From NCBI GenBank assembly GCA_033557465.1, contig CM066033.1, forward strand, positions 380,563,289 to 380,627,288: DNA of 64,000 nucleotides. The letters run 5' to 3'. A model generated the notes under the pieces. That model saw nothing but the letters and a program-made list of their open reading frames with translations. It was not told the origin of the DNA and searched no databases. This stretch comes from Ichthyophis bannanicus (taxonomy: Eukaryota; Chordata; Amphibia; Gymnophiona; Ichthyophiidae). Shown here in pieces: positions 32,281 to 43,147 of this stretch. Position 1 is the stretch's first letter; each line of letters starts with the position of its first letter. The translations under genes were made by a program, and so were the position numbers.

Positions 32281-33169
32281 GGGTGACCTGCACAGAGCAG
32301 TGGGTACACCCCTAAACAAAGACAAAGAGAGGGGTAACCTGCACAGAGCCGTGGGTACAGGCCTAAACAAAGACATAGAGAGGGGTGACCTGCACAGAGC
32401 GGTGGGTACAGGCCTAAACAAAGACATAGAGAGGGGTGACCTGCACAGAGCGGTGGGTACAGGCCTAAACAAAGACATAGAGAGGGGTGACCTGCACAGA
32501 GCGGTGGGTACAGGCCTAAACAAAGACATAGAGAGGGGTGACCTGCACAGAGCGGTGGGTACAGACCTAAACAAAGACATAGAAAGGGGTGACCTGCACA
32601 GAGCGGTGGGTACAGGCCTAAACAAAGACATAGAGAGGGGTGACCTGCACAGAGCGGTGGGTACAGGCCTAAACAAAGACATAGAGAGGGGTGACCTGCA
32701 CAGAGCGGTGGGTACAGGCCTAAACAAAGACAGAGAGGGATGACCTGCACAGAGCGGTGGGTACACCCCTAAACAAAGACATAGAGAGGGGTGACCTGCA
32801 CAGAGCGGTGGGTACAGGCCTAAACAAAGACATAGAGAGGGGTGACCTGCACAGAGCGGTGGGTACACCCCTAAATAAAGACATAGAGAGGGGTGACCTG
32901 CACAGAGCGGTGGGTACAGACCTAAACAAAGACATAGAAATGGGTGACCTGCACAGAGCGGTGGGTACAGGCCTAAACAAAGACATAGAGAGGGGTGACC
33001 TGCACAGAGTGGTGGGTACAGGCCTAAACAAAGACATAGAGAGGGGTGACCTGCACAGAGCGGTGGGTACAGGCCTAAACAAAGACAGAGAGGAATGACC
33101 TGCACAGAGCGGTGGGTACAGGCCTATACAAAGACCTAGAGATGGGTGAACTGCACAGAACAGTGGGTA
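32281..33169 (+). repeat. 51-bp satellite, block 3 (about 17 units)
   Basis: Starts with the GGGT duplication and ends with the GGTA duplication of ERV2. It is dominated by the GGCC variant with a few CCCC units. Two shortened units (near 32728 and 33081) lie about 7 units apart. Long frames on both strands are artefacts of the repeat length. Confidence 0.95.
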
Positions 33170-33983
33170 TGTGGTAGGCTATGGCCTATGATAGCCTGCA
33201 AATGTGAAAGGCCTGTAAGTTAGGCCCTGATTGCAACCCCCATCTGAGAAGAACCAAGGATCTGTAAAAGTTTGAGAAAGCTGTTTTAAACTGCTTAACA
33301 AGAGGTTTTTCATGAATTCATAAATCCTTTATTATTCTCTTCTGTTCTGATGATAGAAATGTTTCAATACTTGCATTCCTAGAGCTAGAAACTACCTTGC
33401 AGTAGAATTGTATCCATGTCTAGAAACTGTACCATTGTTAGAATAGCCTGGGAAGGGGGAACTGGGTGCTAGGCCCAGGAAGGGTCTCCGATTGGACAAA
33501 TGCAGGGGGCGTTGGGACCAATAGAAAGTCTGCATGTATCAAACTGAAAAGAAATGTATAAAATGAATATGTTTCTGTAAGAAGTTTGCTCAGTCCTTTT
33601 TGAAGCTCGACTGTCTGGGCCTTGTGCACAATGAGTAAATTACCATCCGTTGAAACAACAATGTACTTACGTGTAAAAATGTAGATATGTAAATAAACCC
33701 CCGCCCCTTTTTCTAATGGAAGAAAGATCAAATTTCCCAACTATTGTGTGTCGTGCTTATCCTGTAGATCAATTTGTATTTCTTATCCTGTAGATCAATT
33801 TGTATATCTTTGAAAATGTTTTGTCCTGATCTGACAGTTTCCATCATGTAATCAAACCGCTCCTGATCGCTGGAAGTAGCGGTATACAAATGTATGCTAA
33901 ATAAATAAATAAAATAAAATAAATTGGCTTGGACCCTGCAATTGACTCCTGGATTTATTCATTGTCTGCACTTCGCTGCTTCA
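33170..33983 (+). repeat. 5' LTR of ERV2, with a 290-bp insertion
   Basis: Starts TGTGGTAGGC and ends CTTCGCTGCTTCA. Removing 33632-33922 leaves about 524 bp, matching the 526-bp 3' LTR. TATA box TATAAAA is near 33556. The insertion interrupts the polyadenylation-signal region (GTGCACAAT, then AAATTGGCTTGG). Confidence 0.93.
33632..33922 (+). mobile_element. Short retroposon insertion with an L2-type 3' tail
   Basis: This stretch is absent from the 3' LTR. It ends AGCGGTATACAAATGTATGC then (AAATAAA)n, like the tail of the L2-type LINE at 63141 (reverse complement). Near its centre the motif TTATCCTGTAGATCAATTTGTAT occurs twice in tandem (about 33758 and 33783). It carries no gene. No clear duplication is found, perhaps because both edges are A/T-rich. 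Confidence 0.6.
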
Positions 33984-33989
33984 TATTCT

Positions 33990-34008
33990 TGGTGCGTTGG
34001 CCGGGAAT
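33990..34008 (+). promoter_or_regulatory. Primer-binding site of ERV2, tRNA-Gly(UCC) type
   Basis: TGGTGCGTTGGCCGGGAAT lies 6 bases after the LTR end. It is complementary at all 19 positions to the known 3' end of vertebrate tRNA-Gly(UCC). The 6-base gap (TATTCT) is longer than the usual 0-3 bases. Confidence 0.82.
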
Positions 34009-34882
34009 GTGCGGATAGTGAATGGTATTCAAGCGAATATTCCACGCATTTCGCCTCTAGGTTTGGTCCGGTTGGAACCGTGTCTGTCCGACCACAGGGG
34101 AAACCTCAGGCGCCACCAGTCCTCTTGTATCGGGGAGGGTTCCGCCTCACCTCGGCAGACCACTGGGTCCAGCTGGCCAACACCTCCGAACCCGAGGGGA
34201 GTCCAGGATCCAACCCATGAGCTGGTTTGGTATCAGGAACCGGATCCGGTGAGTAGACATTTTCTTGTTTGATAGTCAGTGAAGCCTGGGGAAAGTCTTG
34301 CATGAGTATGTGAGACAAATTTGGTATAAACTAACTGGGAACGTCTTGCATAAGTGCGTAAAGACGAGAGAGCCTGATTACCTCTCATAAGGGCGGTCCT
34401 AGTACGCTCCGCATAAGGGTTAGCGGAAGCCGAAGCCACCGACCCTTCGGGATGAGTTAGTCAGTAAAACCTTGGGCATTTGAAAAATAATTTCTTGTTG
34501 CTGGTATGACTGTTTGTGTGATTGGGAGGTCTTGAAACACAGACCGAGTGAGAGCCGGCTCCTAAGTAGCGCAGTTCCTGGCCAGGCGACCGTGCCCAGG
34601 TCGCGAAAAGGAGGAAGCGTTTGGTGTTTGTCTCCCCCATTGTTCTGTGGGCTGAACGGACCCCTTACCAGCAGCCATACTACCTACCCTTACTGTCTGT
34701 TGTCATGTACGTCATTACGATTATGGGAGGGGCGGAGTCTACGCAAACTCTGTTGGAATGTATGATCAAGAATTTCCGTAGGGGTTTTCTGGAGACTACG
34801 GAATAAGAATGTCTCCATCTCGATTAAAAATGTTTTGTGAGAGGGAGTAGCTACTTCATGGCCCCATGAGGGCACCTTTGAT
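34009..34882 (+). other. ERV2 leader (5' untranslated region and probable packaging region)
   Basis: About 870 non-coding bases. 34690-34882 contains short palindromic pieces that recur in ERV1 at 24000-24200. Short frames here are not conserved between the two proviruses. Confidence 0.7.
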
Positions 34883-35551
34883 GTGGGAGTAGTCTCCCGT
34901 GTTCATCAGATTGTACAAAAAACGCACCCTGATCAGTTCCCCTACATAGATTGCTGGCTGGGTATTTGTGAGAGGCAGCCCTTATGGATGAAGCGTTGTT
35001 ATAAGGAACAGTGTAGACTACTAGTAGCAACCACTAGGGGGATCCGGAAGTTTGAGGAGGGGAAGCTGCCTGTGTATTCCGCCTCAGAGTCCCCAGAAAT
35101 CCTGGCCCGTTTACCCCAGTACCCATATAGGGTGGTTCCACCAGCTCCACCATCTGAAGTAGAACCTGATGAGGTACCCCAGCAATTACCGCTGCAGCAG
35201 CAAAAGAAGCCCACTTCCCTGAGTGATAGCCCCGAGTCTGGCCCAAGTACATCAGGGGGACCAGGGTCCTCCGATGATACTGGGAGCGGAGGCTCTCCTG
35301 CCAGTTCAGGGTCACCCGCCAAGGAAGCATATACCCGGGAACCGTATGATTTAAGAAGTGTAACCCCAAAGAAGGAGGAGAAAGCAGGGCGCCTAATGCC
35401 ATTGCGTCAAGTACCTGGTTTGCCTATCCTAAATGAACAGGGCCAGATGGCGCCAGGACCAACCAGTCTAATCTATGTGCCTTTTTCCACTACTGATTTA
35501 TTGAACTGGAAAACGCATTATGCGTCCTATACCGAAAACTCCAAGAACTGA
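34883..35551 (+). pseudogene. ERV2 gag, matrix to capsid start
   Basis: A 222-codon open stretch. Gag forms the virus core. The N-terminus reads GVVSRVHQIVQKTHPDQFP, the start of a gammaretrovirus-type matrix, but the first codon is GTG, so the usual Met-Gly myristoylation start is not present. A proline-rich spacer holds YRVVPPAPP, then a Ser/Gly-rich linker, then the capsid entry YVPFSTTDLLNWKTHYA at the C-terminal end. The frame stops at 35549-35551, and capsid continues in another frame at 35560. ERV1 lacks a start codon at this place too. Confidence 0.85.
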
Positions 35552-35559
35552 CAGAGTTA

Positions 35560-36471
35560 ATGTCTAGTATAATGCAAACTCATCAGCCTACCTGGACTGA
35601 TTGTCACCAGCTCCTGTCCACTCTCTTTACTACTGAGGAGCGAGCGCGAATTGTGCAAGCAGCCATCCGCTGGTTAGAAGAGAATCCTGTAGAAGGGGGG
35701 GAAATGATTCTCCCACAAGCAGCCGCCGCAGCTTTCCCAAATGAAGATCCTAGATGGGATCCGAAAGACGAAAGGGGGGCGGCGGCCCTAACTCGATTTC
35801 ACCAGGCCTTGTTGCAGGGTCTGAGAAAGGGAGGCCAGAGGGCCATGAATATCGGGAAGGTATCAGAAGTTATCCAGGGTCTGGATGAGAGCCCAGCGGC
35901 CTTTTATGAGCGGTTGTCTGAAGCCTATAGATTGTATACCCCATACAATCCAGTCGCTCAGGAAAATTTGCGTATGGTAAACACAGCCTTTGCCAGTCAG
36001 TCCCAGAGAGACATAAAACGAAAGTTACAGAAACTGGATGGATTTGCGGGCATGAATACAGCACAGTTAATGGAAGTTGCTCAGAAAGTGTTTGTGAATC
36101 GTGAAAATGAACGTAGCAGAGAAAGTGAATGTAAGATGAAGAAGAAAGCAGATCTTCTTGCTGCCGCTTTAGTTGAACGACGTGAAGGAGGTTTTCCTAA
36201 TCGAAGGAGCAGAGGACGTGGAAGGGGTCGTGAAAATAATTGGACCCCACTGGGTGCGAATCAGTGCGACCATTGCAGAGAAGAAGGACATTGGAGAAGT
36301 GAAGGCCCGCATCTTGACTCTACCCCCAGGAGGGGAGGAGGGAGTCCCTGGAGAACAGGAGGTCGATTTCAGAGTCGTGGAGGAATGACTCGAGCACAGT
36401 TCCAGCGAGAGAGGGAAGAAGCTATTGAGGGAGTGGCAGTTGCAACGGGCTATGACATGGATGAAGACTAG
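35560..36471 (+). pseudogene. ERV2 gag, capsid and nucleocapsid
   Basis: A 303-codon open stretch. Capsid contains the major homology region (QGLDESPAAFYERLSEAYR, about 35877-35933). The nucleocapsid is basic (NRRSRGRGRGREN) with one zinc knuckle, CDHCREEGHWRSEGP, in which the last Cys of the CCHC box is Gly. Frame 1 here against frame 2 for the upstream matrix stretch shows an indel near 35550. It ends at TAG 36469-36471, from where a pro-pol fusion would be read in a gammaretrovirus. Confidence 0.88.
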
Positions 36472-36479
36472 GCCAGACC

Positions 36480-36790
36480 GGGCTCCAGGTTCACCCTGGG
36501 TCCCCAGGAGCCTATGGTCAGTTTGAAAGTAGGGGACCAATATATGGACTTTATGGTGGATACAGGAGCTGAACATTCAGTGGTGGCAAAGCCAGTGGCC
36601 CCTCTTTCCTCTCGATCTGTCACCATTATTGGGGCCACTGGGGCCAGGGCCACCAAGCCTTTCCTGCAGAACCGCATGTGTGAACTAGGGGGACAGAAGA
36701 TAACGCATCAGTTCCTGTATATGCCTGAGTGCCCTATTCCACTTTTGGGATGAGATATGCTTGCCAAGCTTCAGGCGCAAATATCCTTTG
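36480..36790 (+). pseudogene. ERV2 protease
   Basis: Aspartic protease that would mature Gag-Pol. The catalytic signature FMVDTGAEHSVV is at about 36550-36585, a flap-like region is IIGATGARATKPFL, and the C-terminal box reads PIPLLG followed by TGA (36751-36753) where family members have Arg-Asp. The reading frame continues unchanged into pol at 36757, so this single stop is the only lesion seen in the domain. Confidence 0.87.
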
Positions 36791-37682
36791 CTGAAGGAGA
36801 AATGCAAATGACTGTGAATTCAAAGCCTGCTGGATTGATGGTGCTGACTGTTCCCCGAGAAGAAGAGTGGCGGTTTTACAGCGTATCTCCAACCAAGCCA
36901 GCTAGTTCCTGTATACCCCCCAACCTTTTAGCCCCGCCTGAGGTATGGGCAGAAGATAATCCACCTGGCCTAGCGAAGAACATAGACCCTGTCATTGTTA
37001 CCCTCAAGCCAGGAGCGGAACCAGTGCATGTGAAGCAGTATCCTCTTCCTCGACCAGCTATTGAAGGTATCCACTGCCATCTGATGAAACTATTGAAGTA
37101 TGGACTTCTCAAGGAGTGCCAGTCACCTTGGAATGCTCCCCTTCTCCCAGTCAAGAAACCTGGGACAGGGGATTACCGCCCAGTACAAGATCTGAGGCGG
37201 GTAAATGATGCAACTGAAACTATGCACCCAGTGGTACCAAATCCTTATACTCTCTTGGGACTGATCCCCGCTGAGGCTACTCATTTCACTGTTCTGGACC
37301 TGAAAGATGCCTTCTTTTGCATACGCCTAGGCCCACCAGTCAACTTTTGTTTGCCTTTGAATGGCAAGACCCCACAACAGGGAGGCGGGGCCAACTCACC
37401 TGGACTCGACTACCCCAAGGATTCAAGAATTCACCTACCCTCTTCAGTGCTGCTTTAAACCAAGATCTCTCAAGCTACTCAGTGAACCCAGGACAAAGGG
37501 TTCTCCTTCAGTATGTGGACGACCTGCTCATAGCCACAAATTCAGAACGTGAATGTCTACAAGCCACCAGTGAACTCTTGCACCTTCTAAACAAGGCTGG
37601 ATACAAAGTCTCAAGAGCCAAGGCGCAATTATGTCAAACTGAAGTTAAATATCTAGGGTTCCAGTTGTCTAGCGGAATTTGA
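36791..37682 (+). pseudogene. ERV2 reverse transcriptase
   Basis: RNA-dependent DNA polymerase. Motifs in order: [49 protein letters not shown] with the first catalytic Asp, then a frame change near 37325, [16 protein letters not shown], and YVDDLL with the catalytic pair at about 37512-37523. The domain ends KYLGFQL before TGA at 37680-37682. It is very close to the ERV1 copy over this stretch. Confidence 0.9.
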
Positions 37683-38657
37683 TGCTTGGGACCGGAACGC
37701 AAAGAAGCTGTGTGCAGTATTCCCACTCCAACCACCAGGAGGTAACTAAGAGCCTTACTGGGCGCCGCAGGATACTGTCGTATATGGATCCCCAATTTCG
37801 CTCTGCTAGCAAAACCATTGTATCAAGCTACCAAAGGAATGGAAAAGTCTCCGCTGGAGTGGGGACCCGAACAGGATGCAGCATTCCAATCTCTGAAAAC
37901 CGCTATGATGTCATCACCAGCTCTGGGTCTACCAGATGTCCAGAAACCTTTCCGTCTCTATGTTCATGAGTCACAAGGAAATGCTCTAGGGGTGCTGACT
38001 CAATCTCTTTGATCTTGGCAACGGCCAGTAGCCTATTTGTCAAAACAGTTGGATGTGGTAGCAAAAGGTTGGCCCCCTTGTTTGAGAGCTGTTGCAGCTA
38101 CAGCTCTTCTGGTGAGCGAAGCAGACAAGCTCACTCTGGGACAGAATCTTCAAGTTATTGTACCACATTCTGTTCTGACCGTCATGGAACACAAAAGAAG
38201 TTTCTGGCTCACAAATTCACGAATGTTGAAGTATCAGAGTATGCTGTTTGAGAACCCCCAGATACAATTGAAGGTCAGTCAAGCTCTGAATCCTGCTACG
38301 TTGCTCCCAATTGGTCCTGGCCCCCCTGATCATGACTGTTTGGAAATTATGGACACTGTATTCTCAAGTCGCCCGGATCTAACTGATGTCCCTTTGGAGG
38401 ACCCTAAACGGACTTTCTTTGTAGATGGAAGCAGTCTCGTCATCAATGGGCATCGTAGTGCCGGGTATGCAGTGGTGACCCTTGATCTGGTAGTTGAGTC
38501 CTCAGCTCTGGCCCCAGGAACTTCAGCACAGAAGGCTGAACTGATAGCTCTCACTAGAGCACTGACATTAGGAGAAGGGCTCCGTTTAAATGTGTACACA
38601 GATTCCAAGTATGCCTTCAGAACTTTGCATGCACATGGAGCCCTGTATAAAGAATGA
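37683..38657 (+). pseudogene. ERV2 RT connection and RNase H
   Basis: Connection text (AAGYCRIWIPNFALLAKPLY) follows a second stop near 37743. Another stop at 38010-38012 interrupts TQSL from SWQRPVAYLSKQ-type text. RNase H shows TFFVDGSSLV, the first catalytic Asp (about 38412-38440), AQKAELIALTRAL with the catalytic Glu, and YTDSKYAFRTLHAHG with the third Asp. It ends at TGA 38655-38657. All catalytic acidic residues are intact although the frame is broken. Confidence 0.88.
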
Positions 38658-40086
38658 GGGTTGATCACCTCAGGAGGCAAGTCCATTAGGTATGGGCCCG
38701 AGATATTGATATTATTAGACGCCGTGTGGGCCCCTAAGCAAGTTGCAGTCATGCACTGTCGAGGTCATCAAACAGGAATAGGAGATGTTGCCTGAGGGAA
38801 TAGGTTTGCTGATGCCACTGCCCGAAAGGCAGCCACAACTGGACGAGTTTTGACCCAAGATATTTCGGTGCAGGCAGCCTTATTCCCTGTGCCCCTTAGC
38901 TCATGGGCCCCTCGATACACTACAAGAGAGTTAGATTACTTCTGTGAAAAGGAGGGGGGTGTCCTAACAGAAAAAGGTTGGATCGTGCTGCCACCTCCAG
39001 AGGGTAGCGCAAACCCAGGTCCCACAGTAATTCCTGAAGCATTGGGACCGGCCTTTGTTCATGCTTTTCATCAGGCCACACATTATGGGAAAACTGCCAT
39101 GGAAAGAGCCCTAAAACCCCATTTCTGTATTTCACTATTAGGACCCCTGTCCGCTTCAGTGGCACAGCAATGTTTGACATGTGCTAAGAATAATACTAAG
39201 CAGGGTCCCAATCCACCCCCAGAGTTCAGTCAGTAGGAGTTACCCCTATGAGTGATATTCAGGTGGATTTTATTGAAATGCCACAAGCAAATGGATATCA
39301 CTACCTGTTGGTCTTAGTTTGCACATTTTCTGGGTGGGTAGAAGCTTTTCCCACCCGAACTGAGAAAGCTCGAGAAGTCACTAGTCACTCCATGAGATTA
39401 TTCCTTGATTTGGAATACCATTGATTATAGGATCAGATAATGGACCCTCATTTGTGTCACAAGTGACCCAACAGTTAGCTCGAGCTCTACAGATACAATG
39501 GAAGTTGCACACTGCCTATAGACCCCAGAGTTCAGGAAAGGTAGAACATATGAATAGGACCCTGAAATCTCAGTTGTCCAAGCTTTGTCAAGAAACACAC
39601 CTAAAGTGGCTCCAGGTTCTTCCTATAGCCCTTCTTAGGATACGTTCTGCTCCAACCAAGTCTTTAGGAGTTTCCCCTTTTGAGATTTTGTATGGGCGAC
39701 CCCCACCCATTGTACAGGGAATAAAAGGAGATATGAAACAAATTGGATCTGAAATAACTAGACAAGAACTATTGGCTTTAGGTTCTGTTTTGCAGAGTCT
39801 TCACACCTGGGTACAAGATCGATTGCCCATTAATTTGACTGAACCTCTGCATCCCTTCAAGCCTGGAGTGTCAGTGTGGTTCAAAGAGTGGAGAAAGACC
39901 CCATTGGCACCGCATTGGAAGGGACCTTATGTTGTTATTCTATCAACTCCAACTGCAGTAAAAGATGCAGAGTTTGAACCCTGGATCCATCATAGTCGAG
40001 TAAAGCCGGCAGCCACTCCTGAACGTAGTCAATGGACTTCAGTAGATGACCCTGAAACTCCATTGCGGCTTACATTGCGGAGATAA
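38658..40086 (+). pseudogene. ERV2 integrase
   Basis: Would insert the provirus into host DNA. Order: the rest of RNase H (MHCRGHQTG), then FADATARKAA, a zinc-binding module with HAFHQATHYG and CLTCAKN (about 39060-39190), catalytic Asp in SDIQVDFIEMP in a different frame (39248-39424), catalytic Asp in GSDNGPSFVSQ, the Glu in SGKVEHMNRTLKSQL in a third frame (39421-40086), and the GPY-type C-terminal module HWKGPYVVILSTPTAV. There are at least three frame breaks (38793, 39237-39248, 39421). The C-terminus ends LRLTLRR at TAA 40084-40086, 160 bases before env. Confidence 0.88.
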
Positions 40087-40248
40087 CCGGCGTTGTAAGA
40101 GTCTTCAGGATCCACAATCCTACCCCTGTCACACAAGGGTGGCAGTCGACAGGTCTACATACAGCGGAAGCAGAGAAGAAGAAGAAGAAAAAAAACTCTA
40201 CATGTTCATCGTTCCCAATATTTCAGTTGATCTCTAAAGACTGTAGTC

Positions 40249-43089
40249 ATGATGTTCCTCTGCTACTGTTTTATGGGGGCGGTAGCCCTGGGATTCCTGG
40301 ATAAGACCTTTGCCCTACCCCCTTGTGCAGCTTGTATAACTACCACCCGAACTGGGATAAAGGTCACTCAGACTTTACTTTATCATTCCTACTATACTTG
40401 CACTGGTATAGTTAGTCGATGTGTGTATAATGGTACAGAATTGAATATCTGTACGAAAGGGAAGAGTAAAACTTGCTTCAACCCTCCCCAGAACCCCTCT
40501 TATTATGTGCTGGAAGTGCGCTGGAATCAACTCCCTGATCCCACAAGACCCGTTATCTTGAATTTTGATGCCTGTGATGTAATAAACAGAAATGCTTATT
40601 ACAAGTGTGGGTCTTGGGAACAGGCCTACTACTATGATGATAAATATATGTGTCCTGAAGGAGCATACGGATGGGGACAGTGTACTGGAAAGTATTCCCC
40701 AACCGTCTACAGCAAGTCATCTAAAGATGCCTACTACTGTCCAAAGTGGGAATGCGTGTATTATGCCACTTGGTCTGGTGGGCCTACTGGACGAGATAAA
40801 GATAATCGCATAGCCAGCTTGGAAAGATTATCGTTACCTGAGCCTCAGAAGTGTAAGAAGGGTGCCTGCAATCCTCTACAGCTCCTCATACTTAACCCTA
40901 GCCAGTGGAAGCAGGGGTTCAGATTTGGGTTACGTATAGCAGGAGGAGGCATAGATCCTGGAACTTTTATACATATACAGCTGAATACTAAGACTCATGT
41001 ATCCGCACCTTATCGAATACATCACTCCTTTTATGAGGCCATGCAGGTGGAATTTGAAATCCCTCACACCTCCCAAAACTTATTCATTGAACTCGCTGGG
41101 GCAGTGGCGTCTAGCCTCCACATCTCTGATTGTTTCTTCTGTGGCGGAACTAAGATGGGAGACCTATGGCCCTGGGAGGCGCAAGAAGTGAATTATTCCA
41201 TTCCTTATAATCAGACTGCGTTACATAACACTACCAGTGAGTGGGTACTGGCTCACCCTATTGTTGGTAACTTGTATTTTGCTCGTACAGGACCACAGTT
41301 TACTATGCAAGTCGGACAGCTGGTCTGTCTCAATCAGACGTTTTACAACAGTACCACAAAGAAGATGTCCTGGTGGTCGGGGGGTAAATACTCCAGAGTC
41401 CCCCAACCTTTTAGTCCTCTTTCCTAATCTTGCCAGCATCTGGACTAATTTGGCGTTTCATAGTACCTAACAGACAAACAGAGGATACCCTCTAATAATA
41501 TTGAGAATATGCTAATGAACTCTGCACTTTTTTTCTTTTTATATTTTATATATAAAAGTGAAAAATGGTCTCAGACTCACATTGGCAATGCTTAAAACTT
41601 TCAAAAGCAATGTGCCTTATCGCATCAACGACCATAAAAATTCACTCTTGTCTTAGAAATGTCTTAGAAATGTTGTGCTTTTTCCATTCATCAGACTTTT
41701 CTCTAATCGTTGACTATTTTCATGAAACAAGTTTTGTATAATAAAGATTGTGCTTATCTTAAATCTGTTGGTATAGTTCCCCTATAACTATACCAACAGA
41801 TTTAAGATAAGCACAATCTTTATTATACAAAACTTGTTTCATGAAAATAGTCAACGATTAGAGAAAAGTCTGATGAATGGAAAAAGCACAACATTTCTAA
41901 GGGGAACTATACCAACAGATTTAAGATAAGCACAATCTTTATTATACAAAACTTGTTTCATGAAAATAGTCAACGATTAGAGAAAGGTCTGATGAATGGA
42001 AAAAGCACAACATTTCTAAGACATTTCTAAGACAAGAGTGAATTTTTATGGTCGTTGATGCGATAAGACACATTGCTTTTGAAAGTTTTAAGCATTGCCA
42101 ATGTGAGTCTGAGACCATTTTTCACTTTTATATATAAAATATAAAAAGAAAAAAAGTGCAGAGTTCATTAGCATATTCTCAATATTATTAGAGGGTATCC
42201 TCTGTTTGTCTGTTAGTTATAACCCTCTGGCAATTTGACCTAAGTTATAGTGTTTCATAGTACCTGGCAAGCTCCACCTGGACTATATTGGATTTGTGGA
42301 ACCCGAGCATATGCTAGGCTTCCTCACCATTGGGGAGGAGCATGTGTATTGGGAACTATACGACCTTCCTTCTTTCTTCTGCCCATTTCCCATGGAGAAC
42401 AATTGGGTTTCCCTTTGTACAAGAGTCAACAGAAACGAGAGATCTTGAAAAAAGGCCAATGGGACAAATGGGATGATGAAGAATGGCCACCTGAGAGAAT
42501 CATTTCATACTACGGACCCGCCACTTGGAAACAAGATAGGACATGGGGATACCGCACTCCTGTATACATGATAAATCATATTATTCGCTTGCAAGCTGTT
42601 GTTGAAATAATAAGTAATGAAACTAGTAAAGTACTAACTCTTTTAGCTAAGCACAGCACACAAATGCGCACAGCCATTAATCAGAATCGTTTAGCTCTAG
42701 ATTATTTGTTAGCAGCTGAAGGTGGAGTATGTGGAAAATTGAATTTAACCAACTGTTGTTTGCAAATTGACAATAATGGACAAGTTGTTGAAGATATAGC
42801 TACTCAAATGCGAAGACAGACATATGTGCCTATCCAGACTTGGCATGGTCTGAAGCTTGATGGATGGTTTGGTTCAGCATTCTCATGGTTAGGTGGTCTA
42901 AAGACCCTTGCGTTTATTGTATTATTCATATTAACTATATGCTTCTTGCTTCCATGCCTATTACCCCTTTGTTTACGTATAACAAACTCAGTAATGGATA
43001 ACACTGTAGAACGGAAGGCAGCTACAAACGTTTTAGCCATGTGGCAATATTTCACTATACCCCAACATGATGATGTGACGCAAGTATAA
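40249..43089 (+). pseudogene. ERV2 envelope glycoprotein, split by a foldback insertion
   Basis: The SU stretch starts at ATG 40249 with a hydrophobic signal peptide (about 25 residues, cleavage near TFALP). It is Cys- and Tyr-rich, with N-glycosylation sites (NGT, NYS, NQT, NTT, NST) and a CFFC motif (41131-41142), the CxxC box of gammaretroviral SU. A frame change near 41390 and the insertion at 41468-42251 break it. The second stretch (42250-43089) carries the SU C-terminus and [13 protein letters not shown], then GGVC and a CC pair with seven residues between (42730-42759), and a membrane anchor ([20 protein letters not shown]). The cytoplasmic tail ends DDVTQV. No clear furin site or hydrophobic fusion peptide is seen. 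In the intact virus it would mediate entry. Confidence 0.88.
41468..42251. mobile_element. Foldback (long inverted repeat) MITE inserted in ERV2 env
   Basis: The ends TAACAGACAAACAGAGG and its complement CCTCTGTTTGTCTGTTA (41468 and 42215) bound arms of about 310 bp. The right arm has an internal tandem duplication of about 115 bp (41786-41900 and 41906-42020, starting ACTATACCAACAGATTTAAG). A further 36 bases (42216-42251) separate the foldback from env. The 14-mer GTTTCATAGTACCT occurs on both sides (41455-41468 and 42252-42265), an apparent duplication of env sequence. No frame of note. Superfamily unassigned; a 14-bp duplication is unusual for a DNA transposon. Confidence 0.75.
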
Positions 43090-43135
43090 TGTGTGATTTA
43101 ATTCCCACCCTTTTTAACTTACGGGTGGGAATAAT

Positions 43136-43147
43136 CAAAGGGGGGAA
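43136..43147 (+). promoter_or_regulatory. Polypurine tract of ERV2
   Basis: AAAGGGGGGAA directly before the 3' LTR (TGTGG at 43148), as in ERV1. Confidence 0.8.
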
